DNA of 64,000 nucleotides from Lachnospiraceae bacterium AC2028 (GTDB taxonomy: Bacteria > Bacillota > Clostridia > Lachnospirales > Lachnospiraceae): contig JNJD01000006.1 of assembly GCA_000702685.1 (NCBI GenBank), forward strand, positions 124,001-188,000, in the 5' to 3' direction. A model generated the notes under the pieces. It was given only the letters and a program-made list of their open reading frames with translations, was not told the origin of the DNA and did not search any database. Shown here piece after piece: positions 44,317 through 52,582 of this stretch. Each line of letters begins with the position of its first letter. Positions within the stretch are counted from its first letter, which is position 1. The position numbers and the translations under genes are program-made.

Positions 44317-45390
44317 TCATTCAATATCAAATATAGCCTTTACGAATGAGTCCGCATCAAACTTCTGCAGATCCTCGATCTTCTCACCGACACCTATGTA
44401 TTTGACGGGAATACCCATCTGTGCCTGAATCGCGATGGCGATTCCGCCCTTTGCGGTTCCGTCCATCTTGGTAAGGATGATACCGGAAAGAGGTGCGGCT
44501 TCGTTAAATTCCCTTGCCTGGTTCAGAGCATTCTGACCTGTCGTCGCATCAAGAACAAGAAGGTTCTCTCTGTGTGCAGCCTCGAATTCACGGTCAATGA
44601 CACGGTTCATCTTGGCGAGCTCATCCATAAGGTTCTTCTTGTTATGAAGTCTTCCCGCGGTATCTATGATCAGCACATCGGCGTTTCTTGCACGTGCTGC
44701 GGTACAGGCATCAAATACAACGGATGCGGGATCCTGTCCGTCCTTGCCGGTAACTATCGATACTCCGCTTCTTTCGGCCCATATCTTAAGCTGGTCTTCC
44801 GCAGCGGCTCTGAATGTATCAGCTCCCGCAACGAGAACCTTTCTTCCCATCGCGGAAAGCTTGGATGAAAGTTTGCCGATGGTCGTGGTCTTGCCTACGC
44901 CGTTAACTCCGATGACAAATACCACAGAAGTCTTGTTCTCGAAATCGTAAGCATTCTCTCCGGCTTCCATACGGGTCCTTATGGATTCTATAAGAAGATC
45001 ACGGCTCTCTTCACGGTTCTTGAGATGCTTTTCTTTGATCTTATCGCGGAGCTCGTCAAGGATCTCTTCTGTAAGAATTGCGCCTACATCCGCACCGATA
45101 AGGAATTCCTCAAGTTCATCATAGAAATCGTCATCGATCTCCGATGCGGTGAAGATTGAAGAAAGTCCGGCTGAAAAGCTTTCCCTTGTACGGGTCATTC
45201 CGGTCTTAAGTCTTTCGAAAAGAGCTTCCTTATCTTCCCGGCCGTAAAGCCTTCCGTCCACAGGAGTCTCTTCATGAAGCTCCCTGGCTATCGGATCCTT
45301 TTCGGCTTCATCGGCAATAGCTGATAGCTTTGCCAGAGCCTCCGAAAAATCATTATCCTGTTGTTCTTTCTTTTTCCCGAATAATGCCAT
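44317..45390 (-). CDS. ftsY: Signal recognition particle receptor FtsY
   Basis: 357 aa. A short acidic N-terminus (residues 1-60), then N domain and G domain: GVNGVGKTTTIGKL, DTAGRLHNKKNLM, TKMDGTAKGGIAI and the closing KYIGVGEKIEDLQKFD. Docks the Ffh-ribosome complex at the membrane. Two bases after smc, a standard Firmicutes order. Confidence 0.97.
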   Translation of the reverse strand: MALFGKKKEQQDNDFSEALAKLSAIADEAEKDPIARELHEETPVDGRLYGREDKEALFERLKTGMTRTRESFSAGLSSIFTASEIDDDFYDELEEFLIGADVGAILTEEILDELRDKIKEKHLKNREESRDLLIESIRTRMEAGENAYDFENKTSVVFVIGVNGVGKTTTIGKLSSKLSAMGRKVLVAGADTFRAAAEDQLKIWAERSGVSIVTGKDGQDPASVVFDACTAARARNADVLIIDTAGRLHNKKNLMDELAKMNRVIDREFEAAHRENLLVLDATTGQNALNQAREFNEAAPLSGIILTKMDGTAKGGIAIAIQAQMGIPVKYIGVGEKIEDLQKFDADSFVKAIFDIE

Positions 45391-45392
45391 TA

Positions 45393-48300
45393 TCAGTTAT
45401 CCAGATCGGCTTCGATGAGGTTGACGGCTACCTGTGAGGATACGCCCTTCTCCTGCATCGTGATTCCGTAAAGTCTGTCTACCTCGTTCATGGTTCCTCT
45501 TCTGTGAGTGATGACAATGAACTGGGTATTCTTGGTAAGCTTATGCAGATACTTTGCAAATCTGCCTACATTGTTCTCGTCAAGAGCAGCCTCGATCTCG
45601 TCAAGGAGAGCGAAGGGGGAAGGCTTGAGATTCTGGATTGCAAAGAGAAGCGCGATCGCGGAAAGCGCCTTCTCACCGCCGGAAAGCTGCATCATGTTCT
45701 GAAGCTTCTTGCCGGGAGGCTGAGCCGAAATATTTATGCCGCATTCAAGGATATCCTCATCATCCTGAAGAGTAAGGGTTCCCTTACCTCCTCCGAAGAG
45801 TTCCCTGAATACCTTATCGTATTCTTCATTGATGAGAGCAAATTTTTCAGAGAACTGAGCTCTCATATTATCATCGAGTTCTTCGATTATCTTCTTAAGA
45901 GTATCGGCGGCTTCGATAAGATCGTCATGCTGGGTCTTCATGGATTCGTATCTCGCGGATACTTCCTTGAATTCCTCTATGGCACCAACGTTAACATCGC
46001 CGAGTTTCTTGATCTTGTCCCTTACCTCTGCGGCATCACGCTTGAGAACGGTAAGATCGTTCAGGGACTCATCCCTCATCTCCGCAGCCTGGCTGAGCGT
46101 TATCTCATACTCCTGCCACATGTAATTGATGCGGATCTCCATGGTCTCGTTAGCCTTATCCCTCTGTGTGGTAAGACGGTTGACTTCCTTGTCGAGAGAA
46201 GACATCTTCTCCTGGAGTTTTTCGGTAATATCGAAGAAGCCTTTCTGCTTATTGGAAAGCTCTTCCTTCTTGGACAGTGAGTTCTTAAGAAGCTCTGCCG
46301 ACTTTTCCTGTTCCTCATAGGAAGCTTCTATGGTCTTCTTGATCTCTTCGATCTGTACTTCCTTTTCGGAGATCGCGGTATTATTGGACTCGAGCGAAGT
46401 GTTGAGATTCTCGAGTTCGCTTCCCGCATTTTCGAGGGATTCCTCGACACGGGTAAGATTAGCCTGCTTGAAGTCCTTGGCCTGCTTCATCTTCTGGACT
46501 TCGACTTCCCACTCGTTGACACGGGCTGCGGCTTCGGATTCAACAGCCTGCTTCTCTTTGAGGATTTCATTGAGATCGGCTTCCTCTTCACGGAGTCTCT
46601 TCTCGTTCTTCTCGGATTCCTGAAGAATATCGGCAGCCTCATCCCTTGCATTTGCTGCATCAACTATCTCTTTTTCGATATCAGCCTGTTCCTGCTTAAG
46701 GGTTACCGCATTCTCGCTCTCTTCATTGAATCTGTCACGCTCGGACTGAAGCGAAAGTCTTGCGGTATTCTGCTCAATGACCTTATTCTGGATCTCAAGC
46801 TTTAACTTATCGAGTTCGGTTCTGGAGGTGTTTCTGTTCTCCCTGATCTCCTCGATATCCTTCTGTGCCTTTTCAATATCTGCGGAAAGCTTTGCAACCT
46901 TCTTCTTGAGGTCGCCGATCTCACGGCTCTTTCCGAGGAAGTTGGAATTGTTCTTGAACGCACCGCCGCTTATGGATCCGCCGGGCATAAGAAGCTCACC
47001 GTCGAGAGTTACGACTCTGAGGGTGTAATTGAACTTCCTTGCGGCCTTGGTCGCATTGTCCATATTGTCGGCAACAATGAATCTGCCGAGAAGGAACTTG
47101 ATGATATCTTCGTATTCCTTGTCAGTCTCGACAAGATCGCTGGCAAGACCGAGCATTCCCTTTTCGTTAAGAGCATCCTTGGCTTTAAGCTCTTCGGGCT
47201 TTCTGACACTGTCCATGGGAAGGAAGGTCGCTCTTCCGAGCTTGCCCTCTTTCAGGAAGGTGATCATCTTCTTGGCGGTTGCTTCGTCCTTGGTTACGAT
47301 ATTCTGGATATTTCCGCCAAGAGCCTGCTCGATGGCGGTCTCATATTTATTCTCAACCTTGATGATATCGGCAACAACACCGATAATGCCCGGATTGGAA
47401 GATTTCTGTTCCATGATCTTCTTGACGGAATTGCCGTAGCCTTCATATGCATCGGCAATATCCTGAAGAGCGCGGTATCTGGAATTCTCCTTATGGTACT
47501 CTTCCTGAAGGCTTCTTAATTCTTCATCCTTCTTGGTAAGCTTGGATCTGTAATCGCTTACCTTGAACTCAAGGTCGGATGCATTCTTGTTCATCTCGGC
47601 GATCTCAGCGCTTACTTTTTCGAATGCTTCCTCAAACTGCTTGATCGTATCCTCTCTGGCTTCCTCATCGGAACGAGCTCTGAGGAGCTTGCTCTGAAGT
47701 TCTGCCTTTCTGAGTTCGATCTGCTGCATGACCGCATCATAATGGCTGAGGCGTCCCTGAATCTCGGAACGCTTCTTGAGTTCATCCATTATACCCGCTG
47801 CATGCTCTTCTATCTTTGTATTAAGATCCTGTATCTCTTCCTGTGCTTTATCGAGAGCTTCTTTTCTCTGAGCTGCTTCGGTCTCTACCTTCTGTGCCTG
47901 CTCTTCCTCGCTCTCGGAATCGGCCAATATGGAATCCTTCTCGGCCTGATACTTTTCGATCTCGCCGAGGAGTGCTTCTTTTCTCTCGGTAAAATGGATG
48001 ATATTATCCTTGCTCGAATTGATCTGCTCTTTCAAAAGTTCAATGGAGCTTTCGAGTTTCTGTCTGTTGGAATCCGCACCTGTTACAAGATCTCTTGCTT
48101 TCTCGATGGCTTCTTCGAGATCTTCCATCTCAAGCTGTACGGAATTGTAATCGTCCTTGACCTTCTCGTATTCTCCGGTAGTTCCTTCAAGATCTGCCGA
48201 TGCAACATCAAGCCTTGCCTGAAGATCGGCAGCGGCTTTTCTTAATGATTCGTTTTCAAGAAGGAACGAATTGACATCGATTGTCTTTAATTCTTCCTTA

Positions 48301-48953
48301 TACTTAAGCCACTCTTTGGCCTTTGCGGACTGTCTTTCAAGAGGACCGATCTGGCGCTCGAGTTCTGCAAGAATATCGTTGACTCTGACAAGGTTGTTCT
48401 GTTCGTTATCAAGCTTTTTGAGAGCCGCATTCTTACGATACTTGAATTTAACGATGCCCGCAGCCTCATCGAAAAGCTCTCTTCTTTCCTCGGGCTTACC
48501 GGAAAGTATCTTATCTATCTGGCCCTGACCGATGATCGAATAGCCTTCCTTTCCGATACCGGTATCGAAAAAGAGCTCATTGACATCCTTGAGCCTGCAT
48601 GGAGAACCGTTTAACAGATATTCGCTTTCACCTGATCTGTAAAGCCTTCTTGCAACGGTTACTTCTTCATATGAAATATTTAATGCGTGATCGGAATTAT
48701 CGAGAGTGATCGCAACGTAAGCATAACTGAGCGGTTTTCTGGTCTGTGTACCGGAAAAGATGACATCCTGCATCGATCCGCCGCGCAGACTCTTTACGCT
48801 CTGCTCACCGAGAACCCATCTTACGGCATCGGCAATGTTACTCTTGCCGGAGCCGTTGGGACCTACGATACCCGTTACACCCTCATGGAACTGAAGAACA
48901 GTCTTTTGAGCAAAAGACTTGAATCCGTGAATTTCGATACTTTTAAGAAACAT
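45393..48953 (-). CDS. smc: Chromosome segregation/condensation ATPase SMC
   Basis: 1186 aa. N-terminal Walker A GPNGSGKSNIADA near residue 32, long coiled coils, hinge at about residues 510-680 (GVVADIIKVENKYETAIEQALGG; LLMPGGSISGGAF), returning coil, and C-terminal signature LSGGEKALSAIALLFA with Walker B FALLDEIEAALDENN and the D-loop. It forms the condensin ring with ScpA/ScpB, which are not in the window. The rnc stop overlaps its ATG by one base. Confidence 0.98.
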   Translation of the reverse strand: MFLKSIEIHGFKSFAQKTVLQFHEGVTGIVGPNGSGKSNIADAVRWVLGEQSVKSLRGGSMQDVIFSGTQTRKPLSYAYVAITLDNSDHALNISYEEVTVARRLYRSGESEYLLNGSPCRLKDVNELFFDTGIGKEGYSIIGQGQIDKILSGKPEERRELFDEAAGIVKFKYRKNAALKKLDNEQNNLVRVNDILAELERQIGPLERQSAKAKEWLKYKEELKTIDVNSFLLENESLRKAAADLQARLDVASADLEGTTGEYEKVKDDYNSVQLEMEDLEEAIEKARDLVTGADSNRQKLESSIELLKEQINSSKDNIIHFTERKEALLGEIEKYQAEKDSILADSESEEEQAQKVETEAAQRKEALDKAQEEIQDLNTKIEEHAAGIMDELKKRSEIQGRLSHYDAVMQQIELRKAELQSKLLRARSDEEAREDTIKQFEEAFEKVSAEIAEMNKNASDLEFKVSDYRSKLTKKDEELRSLQEEYHKENSRYRALQDIADAYEGYGNSVKKIMEQKSSNPGIIGVVADIIKVENKYETAIEQALGGNIQNIVTKDEATAKKMITFLKEGKLGRATFLPMDSVRKPEELKAKDALNEKGMLGLASDLVETDKEYEDIIKFLLGRFIVADNMDNATKAARKFNYTLRVVTLDGELLMPGGSISGGAFKNNSNFLGKSREIGDLKKKVAKLSADIEKAQKDIEEIRENRNTSRTELDKLKLEIQNKVIEQNTARLSLQSERDRFNEESENAVTLKQEQADIEKEIVDAANARDEAADILQESEKNEKRLREEEADLNEILKEKQAVESEAAARVNEWEVEVQKMKQAKDFKQANLTRVEESLENAGSELENLNTSLESNNTAISEKEVQIEEIKKTIEASYEEQEKSAELLKNSLSKKEELSNKQKGFFDITEKLQEKMSSLDKEVNRLTTQRDKANETMEIRINYMWQEYEITLSQAAEMRDESLNDLTVLKRDAAEVRDKIKKLGDVNVGAIEEFKEVSARYESMKTQHDDLIEAADTLKKIIEELDDNMRAQFSEKFALINEEYDKVFRELFGGGKGTLTLQDDEDILECGINISAQPPGKKLQNMMQLSGGEKALSAIALLFAIQNLKPSPFALLDEIEAALDENNVGRFAKYLHKLTKNTQFIVITHRRGTMNEVDRLYGITMQEKGVSSQVAVNLIEADLDN

Positions 48954-49642
48954 TAAAAACTCCTGACCTTAATCAATGCATTATATGCGGCTTCCTGCTG
49001 CGAAGCTTTCTTGCTGCGTCCGACACCTTCGGAAACCATCTCACCACCGATCAGGACTTTGGATCTGAAGATCTTTTCATTTCCCTCCCCCGTCTCTTCT
49101 TCGGTGATATATTCAAGTTCTTTTTTCAGATTCTTGGCAACATATTCCTGCAGGTTACTTTTAGAATCGAAAAAGAGCTGTTTGTTTTCAAGATCCGACA
49201 GAATGAATCTGTGGATAAAATCCCTGGCTTTATCAAATCCGCCGTCAAGGAAGATCGCTCCTATAGTGGCTTCCATAACATCCGAGATGATACTGTCCCT
49301 TTCTCTTCCTCCGGTTCTTTCCTCTCCCTTACCGAGTCTGATGAATGAACCGAGTCTGATATCCCTGGCGCAAAAAGCCAGAGAAGGCTCACATACCATG
49401 GAAGCCCTTATCTTGGATAATTCTCCTTCTTTCTTATCGGGATAACCCGAATACAAAAACTCACTGCTCACAGCCTCGAGAACCGCATCGCCGAGAAACT
49501 CGAGTCTCTCGTAATCCTGTGTTTTTCCGATAAGCTGTTCATTACAGAAAGACGAATGGGTCAGAGCCTGGATGAGCAGATCGGTATTTTGGAACTTATA
49601 GCCTATAAGGTCCTGTAGTTCCTTCAATACTGAATCGTCCAT
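48953..49642 (-). CDS. rnc: Ribonuclease III
   Basis: 229 aa. Catalytic domain signature ERLEFLGDAVLEAVSSEFL, second acidic site ISDVMEATIGAIFLDGG, and a C-terminal dsRNA-binding domain (residues about 155-225, SKKASQQEAAYNAL). Processes 16S/23S precursors and structured mRNAs. ATG at 49642. A long rod-like RNA structure lies 20 bases upstream (49663-49767), and may be an RNase III target as in autoregulated rnc genes elsewhere. acpP is upstream, smc overlaps downstream. Confidence 0.97.
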   Translation of the reverse strand: MDDSVLKELQDLIGYKFQNTDLLIQALTHSSFCNEQLIGKTQDYERLEFLGDAVLEAVSSEFLYSGYPDKKEGELSKIRASMVCEPSLAFCARDIRLGSFIRLGKGEERTGGRERDSIISDVMEATIGAIFLDGGFDKARDFIHRFILSDLENKQLFFDSKSNLQEYVAKNLKKELEYITEEETGEGNEKIFRSKVLIGGEMVSEGVGRSKKASQQEAAYNALIKVRSF

Positions 49643-49662
49643 ATTCTTTTCTCCATAAAATA

Positions 49663-49767
49663 TCCCGAGAGGTTAACGGCCGGAGTGGCAACCCTTTTCT
49701 CCCCATATAAGATGTGCACAGGGAAAAACAAGGTATTGCCCGCAAAGACAGGCTTCACCTTTCGGGA
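49663..49767 (-). ncRNA. Rod-like structured RNA between acpP and rnc (candidate RNase III site or small RNA)
   Basis: On the minus strand an 11-base outer arm (complement of 49757-49767) pairs with the complement of 49663-49673 (10 of 11). Inside, a long stem forms between 49721-49740 and 49687-49704: GGCAA/TTGCC followed by a 13-base stretch with twelve pairs including G-U. The two stems are joined by asymmetric internal loops of about 15 bases. Neither arm codes for protein. The total of about 105 bases fills most of the 146-base gap. Confidence 0.6.
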
Positions 49768-49788
49768 CGATTATTACAGATAATTCTA

Positions 49789-50028
49789 TCAGTCGTTGGA
49801 AGAAAGAGCGTTCTTGATCATCTCAACAGCTTCACCGACAGTTGTGATCTTCTCTGCGCTCTCTTCGGGGATCTTGATATCAAAAGCATCTTCAAGGCCC
49901 ATGATGATCTGATAAACATCAAGAGAATCAGCACCAAGATCATCGGTAAATGTAGACTGAAGAGTGATCTCCTCGGGATCTACATTGAGTACCTCTGCGA
50001 TGATTGTCTTTAATTTTTCGAATTCCAT
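49789..50028 (-). CDS. acpP: Acyl carrier protein
   Basis: 79 aa acidic four-helix protein. The phosphopantetheine attachment Ser is in [15 protein letters not shown]. Carries growing fatty acyl chains. Strong AAGGAGG site. Twelve bases after plsX; rnc follows after a structured gap. Confidence 0.97.
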   Translation of the reverse strand: MEFEKLKTIIAEVLNVDPEEITLQSTFTDDLGADSLDVYQIIMGLEDAFDIKIPEESAEKITTVGEAVEMIKNALSSND

Positions 50029-50040
50029 AAAAAAGCCTCC

Positions 50041-51057
50041 TTAAATATCTGATGAAATACTGAACATTTCCTTAATGTCATTGTTGATATTCTGATCCGC
50101 AAACAGTTTACACTGTAAGATGGAATTGCAGATCGGAGCCGACTTGCTGGAACCGTGGGTTTTGACCAGCAGTCCGTTACAGCCGAGCAGGGGTGCTCCG
50201 CCGTACTGATCCGTATCATATGCAGCCAGCGTTTTCTTAAGAGCGGGCTTTGCAAGAAGTGCACCTATCTTGCTCTTGGTCGAAGACATAAAAGCTTTCT
50301 TCATCGACTTCATAAGAGCGGTTCCGACGCCTTCATACATCTTAAGGATGACATTGCCGACAAATGCTTCGCAGACAACAACATCTGCCGCACCGTATGC
50401 AATATCCCTCGCTTCAACGCTTCCGATAAAATTGATCTCGGGAGTCGCTTTCAAAAGAGGGAATGTTTCCTTAACAAGTGCATTACCCTTTTCTTCCTCG
50501 GCACCTATATTTACGATGCCGACTCTGGGATTATCAATTCCACAAGCCTTCTTTACATATGCGGAACCTATCTTTGCAAACTGGACAAGCTGAGAAGGCC
50601 TTGCGTCAACATTGGCTCCGCAATCAAGGAGCAGACATCTGCCTTCCAAGGTAGGAATGAACGGAGCAAGGGGAGGTCTCTCTACACCTTTGATCCTGCC
50701 AACGATGATCTGTCCTCCTACAAGAAAAGCTCCGGTGCTTCCCGCGGTAACAAGTGCATCGCACTTACCTTCCTTGACCATATACATGCATTTAACAAGC
50801 GAAGAATCCTTCTTGGTCCTGACAGCCATGACGGGAGGTTCAGCCATCTCGATGACTTCGGATGCATGTATCACTTCGATACGATCGGGATCGTATGTAT
50901 ATTTGGAAAGTTCGGCACGAACCTTATCTTCAATTCCGACAAGACTGATCTTGAAACCGGGTGCTTTTTCAAGAGCTTCGATACAGCCCTTAACAATTTC
51001 GGCAGGTGCATTATCACCGCCCATAGCATCTACAGCTATATTTACGATATCAGCCAT
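50041..51057 (-). CDS. plsX: Phosphate acyltransferase PlsX
   Basis: 338 aa. Makes acyl-phosphate from acyl-ACP for PlsY. Motifs: NIAVDAMGGDNAPAEIVKG at the N-terminus, ITAGSTGAFLVGG (read VTAGSTGAFLVGGQ), LLDCGANVDARP, FVGNVILKMYEGVG and GGAPLLGCNGLLVKTHG. Preceded by promoter TTGATT-17-TATATT; separated from rpmF by the rpmF terminator. Confidence 0.97.
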   Translation of the reverse strand: MADIVNIAVDAMGGDNAPAEIVKGCIEALEKAPGFKISLVGIEDKVRAELSKYTYDPDRIEVIHASEVIEMAEPPVMAVRTKKDSSLVKCMYMVKEGKCDALVTAGSTGAFLVGGQIIVGRIKGVERPPLAPFIPTLEGRCLLLDCGANVDARPSQLVQFAKIGSAYVKKACGIDNPRVGIVNIGAEEEKGNALVKETFPLLKATPEINFIGSVEARDIAYGAADVVVCEAFVGNVILKMYEGVGTALMKSMKKAFMSSTKSKIGALLAKPALKKTLAAYDTDQYGGAPLLGCNGLLVKTHGSSKSAPICNSILQCKLFADQNINNDIKEMFSISSDI

Positions 51058-51088
51058 AAACTCTCCTCAAATAAAAATACCAAGATTA

Positions 51089-51117
51089 AATATACTAGTA
51101 CGAAATACAAAAATCAA
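51089..51117 (-). promoter_or_regulatory. plsX promoter with palindrome at the -10
   Basis: TTGATT (51112-51117), 17 bases, TATATT (51089-51094) on the minus strand. The self-complementary TACTAGTA (51093-51100) overlaps the edge of the -10 and is a possible operator. Firmicutes control plsX with FapR or FabT-type repressors; this sequence does not clearly match either consensus. Confidence 0.65.
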
Positions 51118-51178
51118 CCGAATTTACATAGTATTCATAACCATTTCAAGTGTTTTTAAAGCCATATACAAAGCACAA

Positions 51179-51210
51179 CAAAAACAGAGCATTGCAAATG
51201 CAATGCCCTG
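51179..51210 (-). terminator. Terminator of rpmF
   Basis: CAGGGCATTGC and GCAATGCTCTG pair around a short loop (51185-51210) with TTTTTG following on the minus strand; located 28 bases after the rpmF stop. Confidence 0.88.
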
Positions 51211-51238
51211 TTAAAAATCGGCATGATTAATTAAGCGA

Positions 51239-51418
51239 TCAGTCGGTCTCTACGATCTGCTTCTTGTTGTAAGAACCGCAGTTCTTGCATACTCTGTGAG
51301 GAACCATAAGGCTTCCGCACTTGCTGCACTTTACGAGAGTGGGAGCAGTCATCTTCCAGTTAGCTCTTCTCTGATCTCTGTGACCTTTTGATGATTTATT
51401 CTTAGGGCAAATGGACAT
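51239..51418 (-). CDS. rpmF: 50S ribosomal protein L32
   Basis: 59 aa: MSICPKNKSSKGHRDQRRAN start, then a zinc ribbon CSKCG...CKNCG (four Cys), the zinc-binding C+ form. ATG at 51418 directly behind AAGGAGGTGTTTCAA; the seven further upstream codons of the open frame are not used. Unlike most Firmicutes there is no DUF177 (YceD) gene ahead of it; it has its own promoter. Confidence 0.97.
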   Translation of the reverse strand: MSICPKNKSSKGHRDQRRANWKMTAPTLVKCSKCGSLMVPHRVCKNCGSYNKKQIVETD

Positions 51419-51494
51419 TTGAAACACCTCCTTATCCATTGTATTTTCACATATAAAGGTGCATCACAAAATCTTGTGCGACACACAATTAGAG

Positions 51495-51523
51495 ATTATA
51501 TATATGTCTATAGTTTATGTCAA
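51495..51523 (-). promoter_or_regulatory. Consensus promoter of rpmF
   Basis: Perfect TTGACA (51518-51523), 17 bases, perfect TATAAT (51495-51500) on the minus strand; it is the strongest promoter in the window, fitting a ribosomal protein gene. It lies back to back with the lipoprotein promoter. Confidence 0.92.
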
Positions 51524-51542
51524 GTAAATATCCGAACTTTTT

Positions 51543-51571
51543 TTGACATTTATGAACTAAGTTGTTAGGAT
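51543..51571 (+). promoter_or_regulatory. Promoter of the plus-strand lipoprotein gene
   Basis: TTGACA (51543-51548), 17 bases, TAGGAT (51566-51571), about 30 bases ahead of the ATG. It is divergent from the rpmF promoter, with the two -35 boxes 19 bases apart. Confidence 0.8.
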
Positions 51572-51600
51572 GATAGAAATCCTTTATTTACGGAGCGATC

Positions 51601-52122
51601 ATGATGAAGATCCGAAACATAATCTTTACAATAATATTATCTTTAATAATGCTTGCCGGATGCGGTTCAGACCCTTCCGCCGACGCTGCTGCCGAGGAAT
51701 TAAAGCAGTTCAGGACTACGGTGGATGCCTTCTGTGAGACGATTTCGAATATGAATAACCTTATCAATTCCGTTGATACTTCTTCCGAAACGTATGCAAC
51801 GGATATCATGAATTACCTTAATACTCTGAATACCGCTTTTTCCGATTTCGCGGCAGTGGATTTCCCCGAAGAATATGACTACCTGGAGCATCTTGCGGAT
51901 GAAGCCGCAGTCTATATGTCGGAAGCCGTTACGGGTTACGGACAGGTCTATACCGACAATTCGCTTAATTCCCAGGCCATGCAGGAAAAATACAACGAAG
52001 CATCCACAGCTTATGCCAACGCATTCAAGAGGATCAAAGTCATAATGACATTCCTGAACGGTGAGGTTTCCCAGGATGCCAACGTATCGACGGAGGACTC
52101 GGGAACGCTTACCGGAAATTAA
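51601..52122 (+). CDS. Small lipoprotein, function unknown
   Basis: 173 aa. Signal peptide with lipobox (LIMLAGC, Cys at about residue 21), then an Ala/Glu/Thr-rich, probably all-helical mature domain of about 150 residues (repeated aromatic/hydrophobic spacing, SETYATDIMNYLNTLNTAFSDF). Anchored on the outer face of the membrane. I recognise no family. Either of two tandem ATGs (51601, 51604) can serve, with GGAG five or eight bases upstream. It is the only plus-strand gene in the window and overlaps the end of the DUF2752 gene by 14 bases. Confidence 0.85.
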   Translation: MMKIRNIIFTIILSLIMLAGCGSDPSADAAAEELKQFRTTVDAFCETISNMNNLINSVDTSSETYATDIMNYLNTLNTAFSDFAAVDFPEEYDYLEHLADEAAVYMSEAVTGYGQVYTDNSLNSQAMQEKYNEASTAYANAFKRIKVIMTFLNGEVSQDANVSTEDSGTLTGN

Positions 52123-52582
52123 TGACTAAAAGCAGTATGTTCTTTATTATCCAGTTCAGAAAGAGAATGCCAAGCCCGATCCACATATAAGCAGTCCTGA
52201 ATTTCATTCCCCTGATATGAGGAACATGAAGCATCTCCAGAAGATGGCTTCCCACATACATGATCCACATAATGATGCAATAAGGCACAAAGGGATGAAA
52301 TATGAACGCCTTGACGAAATGTCCCGAAAGAAGCGCATCTACCGCCCTGGTGCCACCGCACCCGGGACAATAAAATCCCGTGACTCGCTTAAAAGCACAT
52401 TCCCCGAGGGTGAGCGGTTCAAAAAATATCCTGTACACTATCCAGCCTGCGGCTAAAAGAAGACCCGCAGCAAGACCGATATAGAATATGCCTTTATCAC
52501 CGACAGGTTCAAAAAGCCATTTCCTTAACGGAAATGGCTTTTTTTCATTGGTTTTTTTACTGTTCCCGGATTTATCAGTCAT
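52109..52582 (-). CDS. DUF2752 family membrane protein
   Basis: 157 aa. A basic cytoplasmic N-terminus, then three hydrophobic helices (about residues 32-51, 93-112, 130-154). The hallmark GFYCPGCGGTRAVDALLSGHF is between helices one and two, with a conserved Cys pair. Function unknown. It overlaps the Gln/Asn-rich membrane protein by eight bases, a pairing seen for DUF2752 genes in Firmicutes. An intrinsic-terminator-like hairpin lies within codons 13-24. Confidence 0.88.
   Translation of the reverse strand: MTDKSGNSKKTNEKKPFPLRKWLFEPVGDKGIFYIGLAAGLLLAAGWIVYRIFFEPLTLGECAFKRVTGFYCPGCGGTRAVDALLSGHFVKAFIFHPFVPYCIIMWIMYVGSHLLEMLHVPHIRGMKFRTAYMWIGLGILFLNWIIKNILLLVINFR
52511..52545. terminator. 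Bidirectional terminator-like hairpin inside the DUF2752 coding sequence
   Basis: A perfect 14-base stem (aaaaagccatttcc with ggaaatggcttttt) and five-base loop, followed by seven T on the plus strand and five T on the minus strand. In coding terms it covers EKKPFPLRKWLFE. It could end plus-strand transcripts from the lipoprotein gene and attenuate minus-strand transcription into DUF2752. Confidence 0.75.

Noticed and set aside
45504-46280. 258-aa plus-strand frame opposite smc
   Set aside because: Mirror of the SMC coiled-coil and ATPase coding sequence; hydrophobic-looking translation is a by-product of Glu/Lys codons read backwards.
49643-49788. The acpP-rnc gap as an SRP RNA or known riboswitch
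   Set aside because: I looked for the conserved SRP apical loop and for THF, purine and T-box cores; none is recognisable, so only a generic structured RNA is reported.
50155-51159. 334-aa plus-strand frame opposite plsX
   Set aside because: Shadow of plsX; no family similarity, and it runs into the plsX promoter region.
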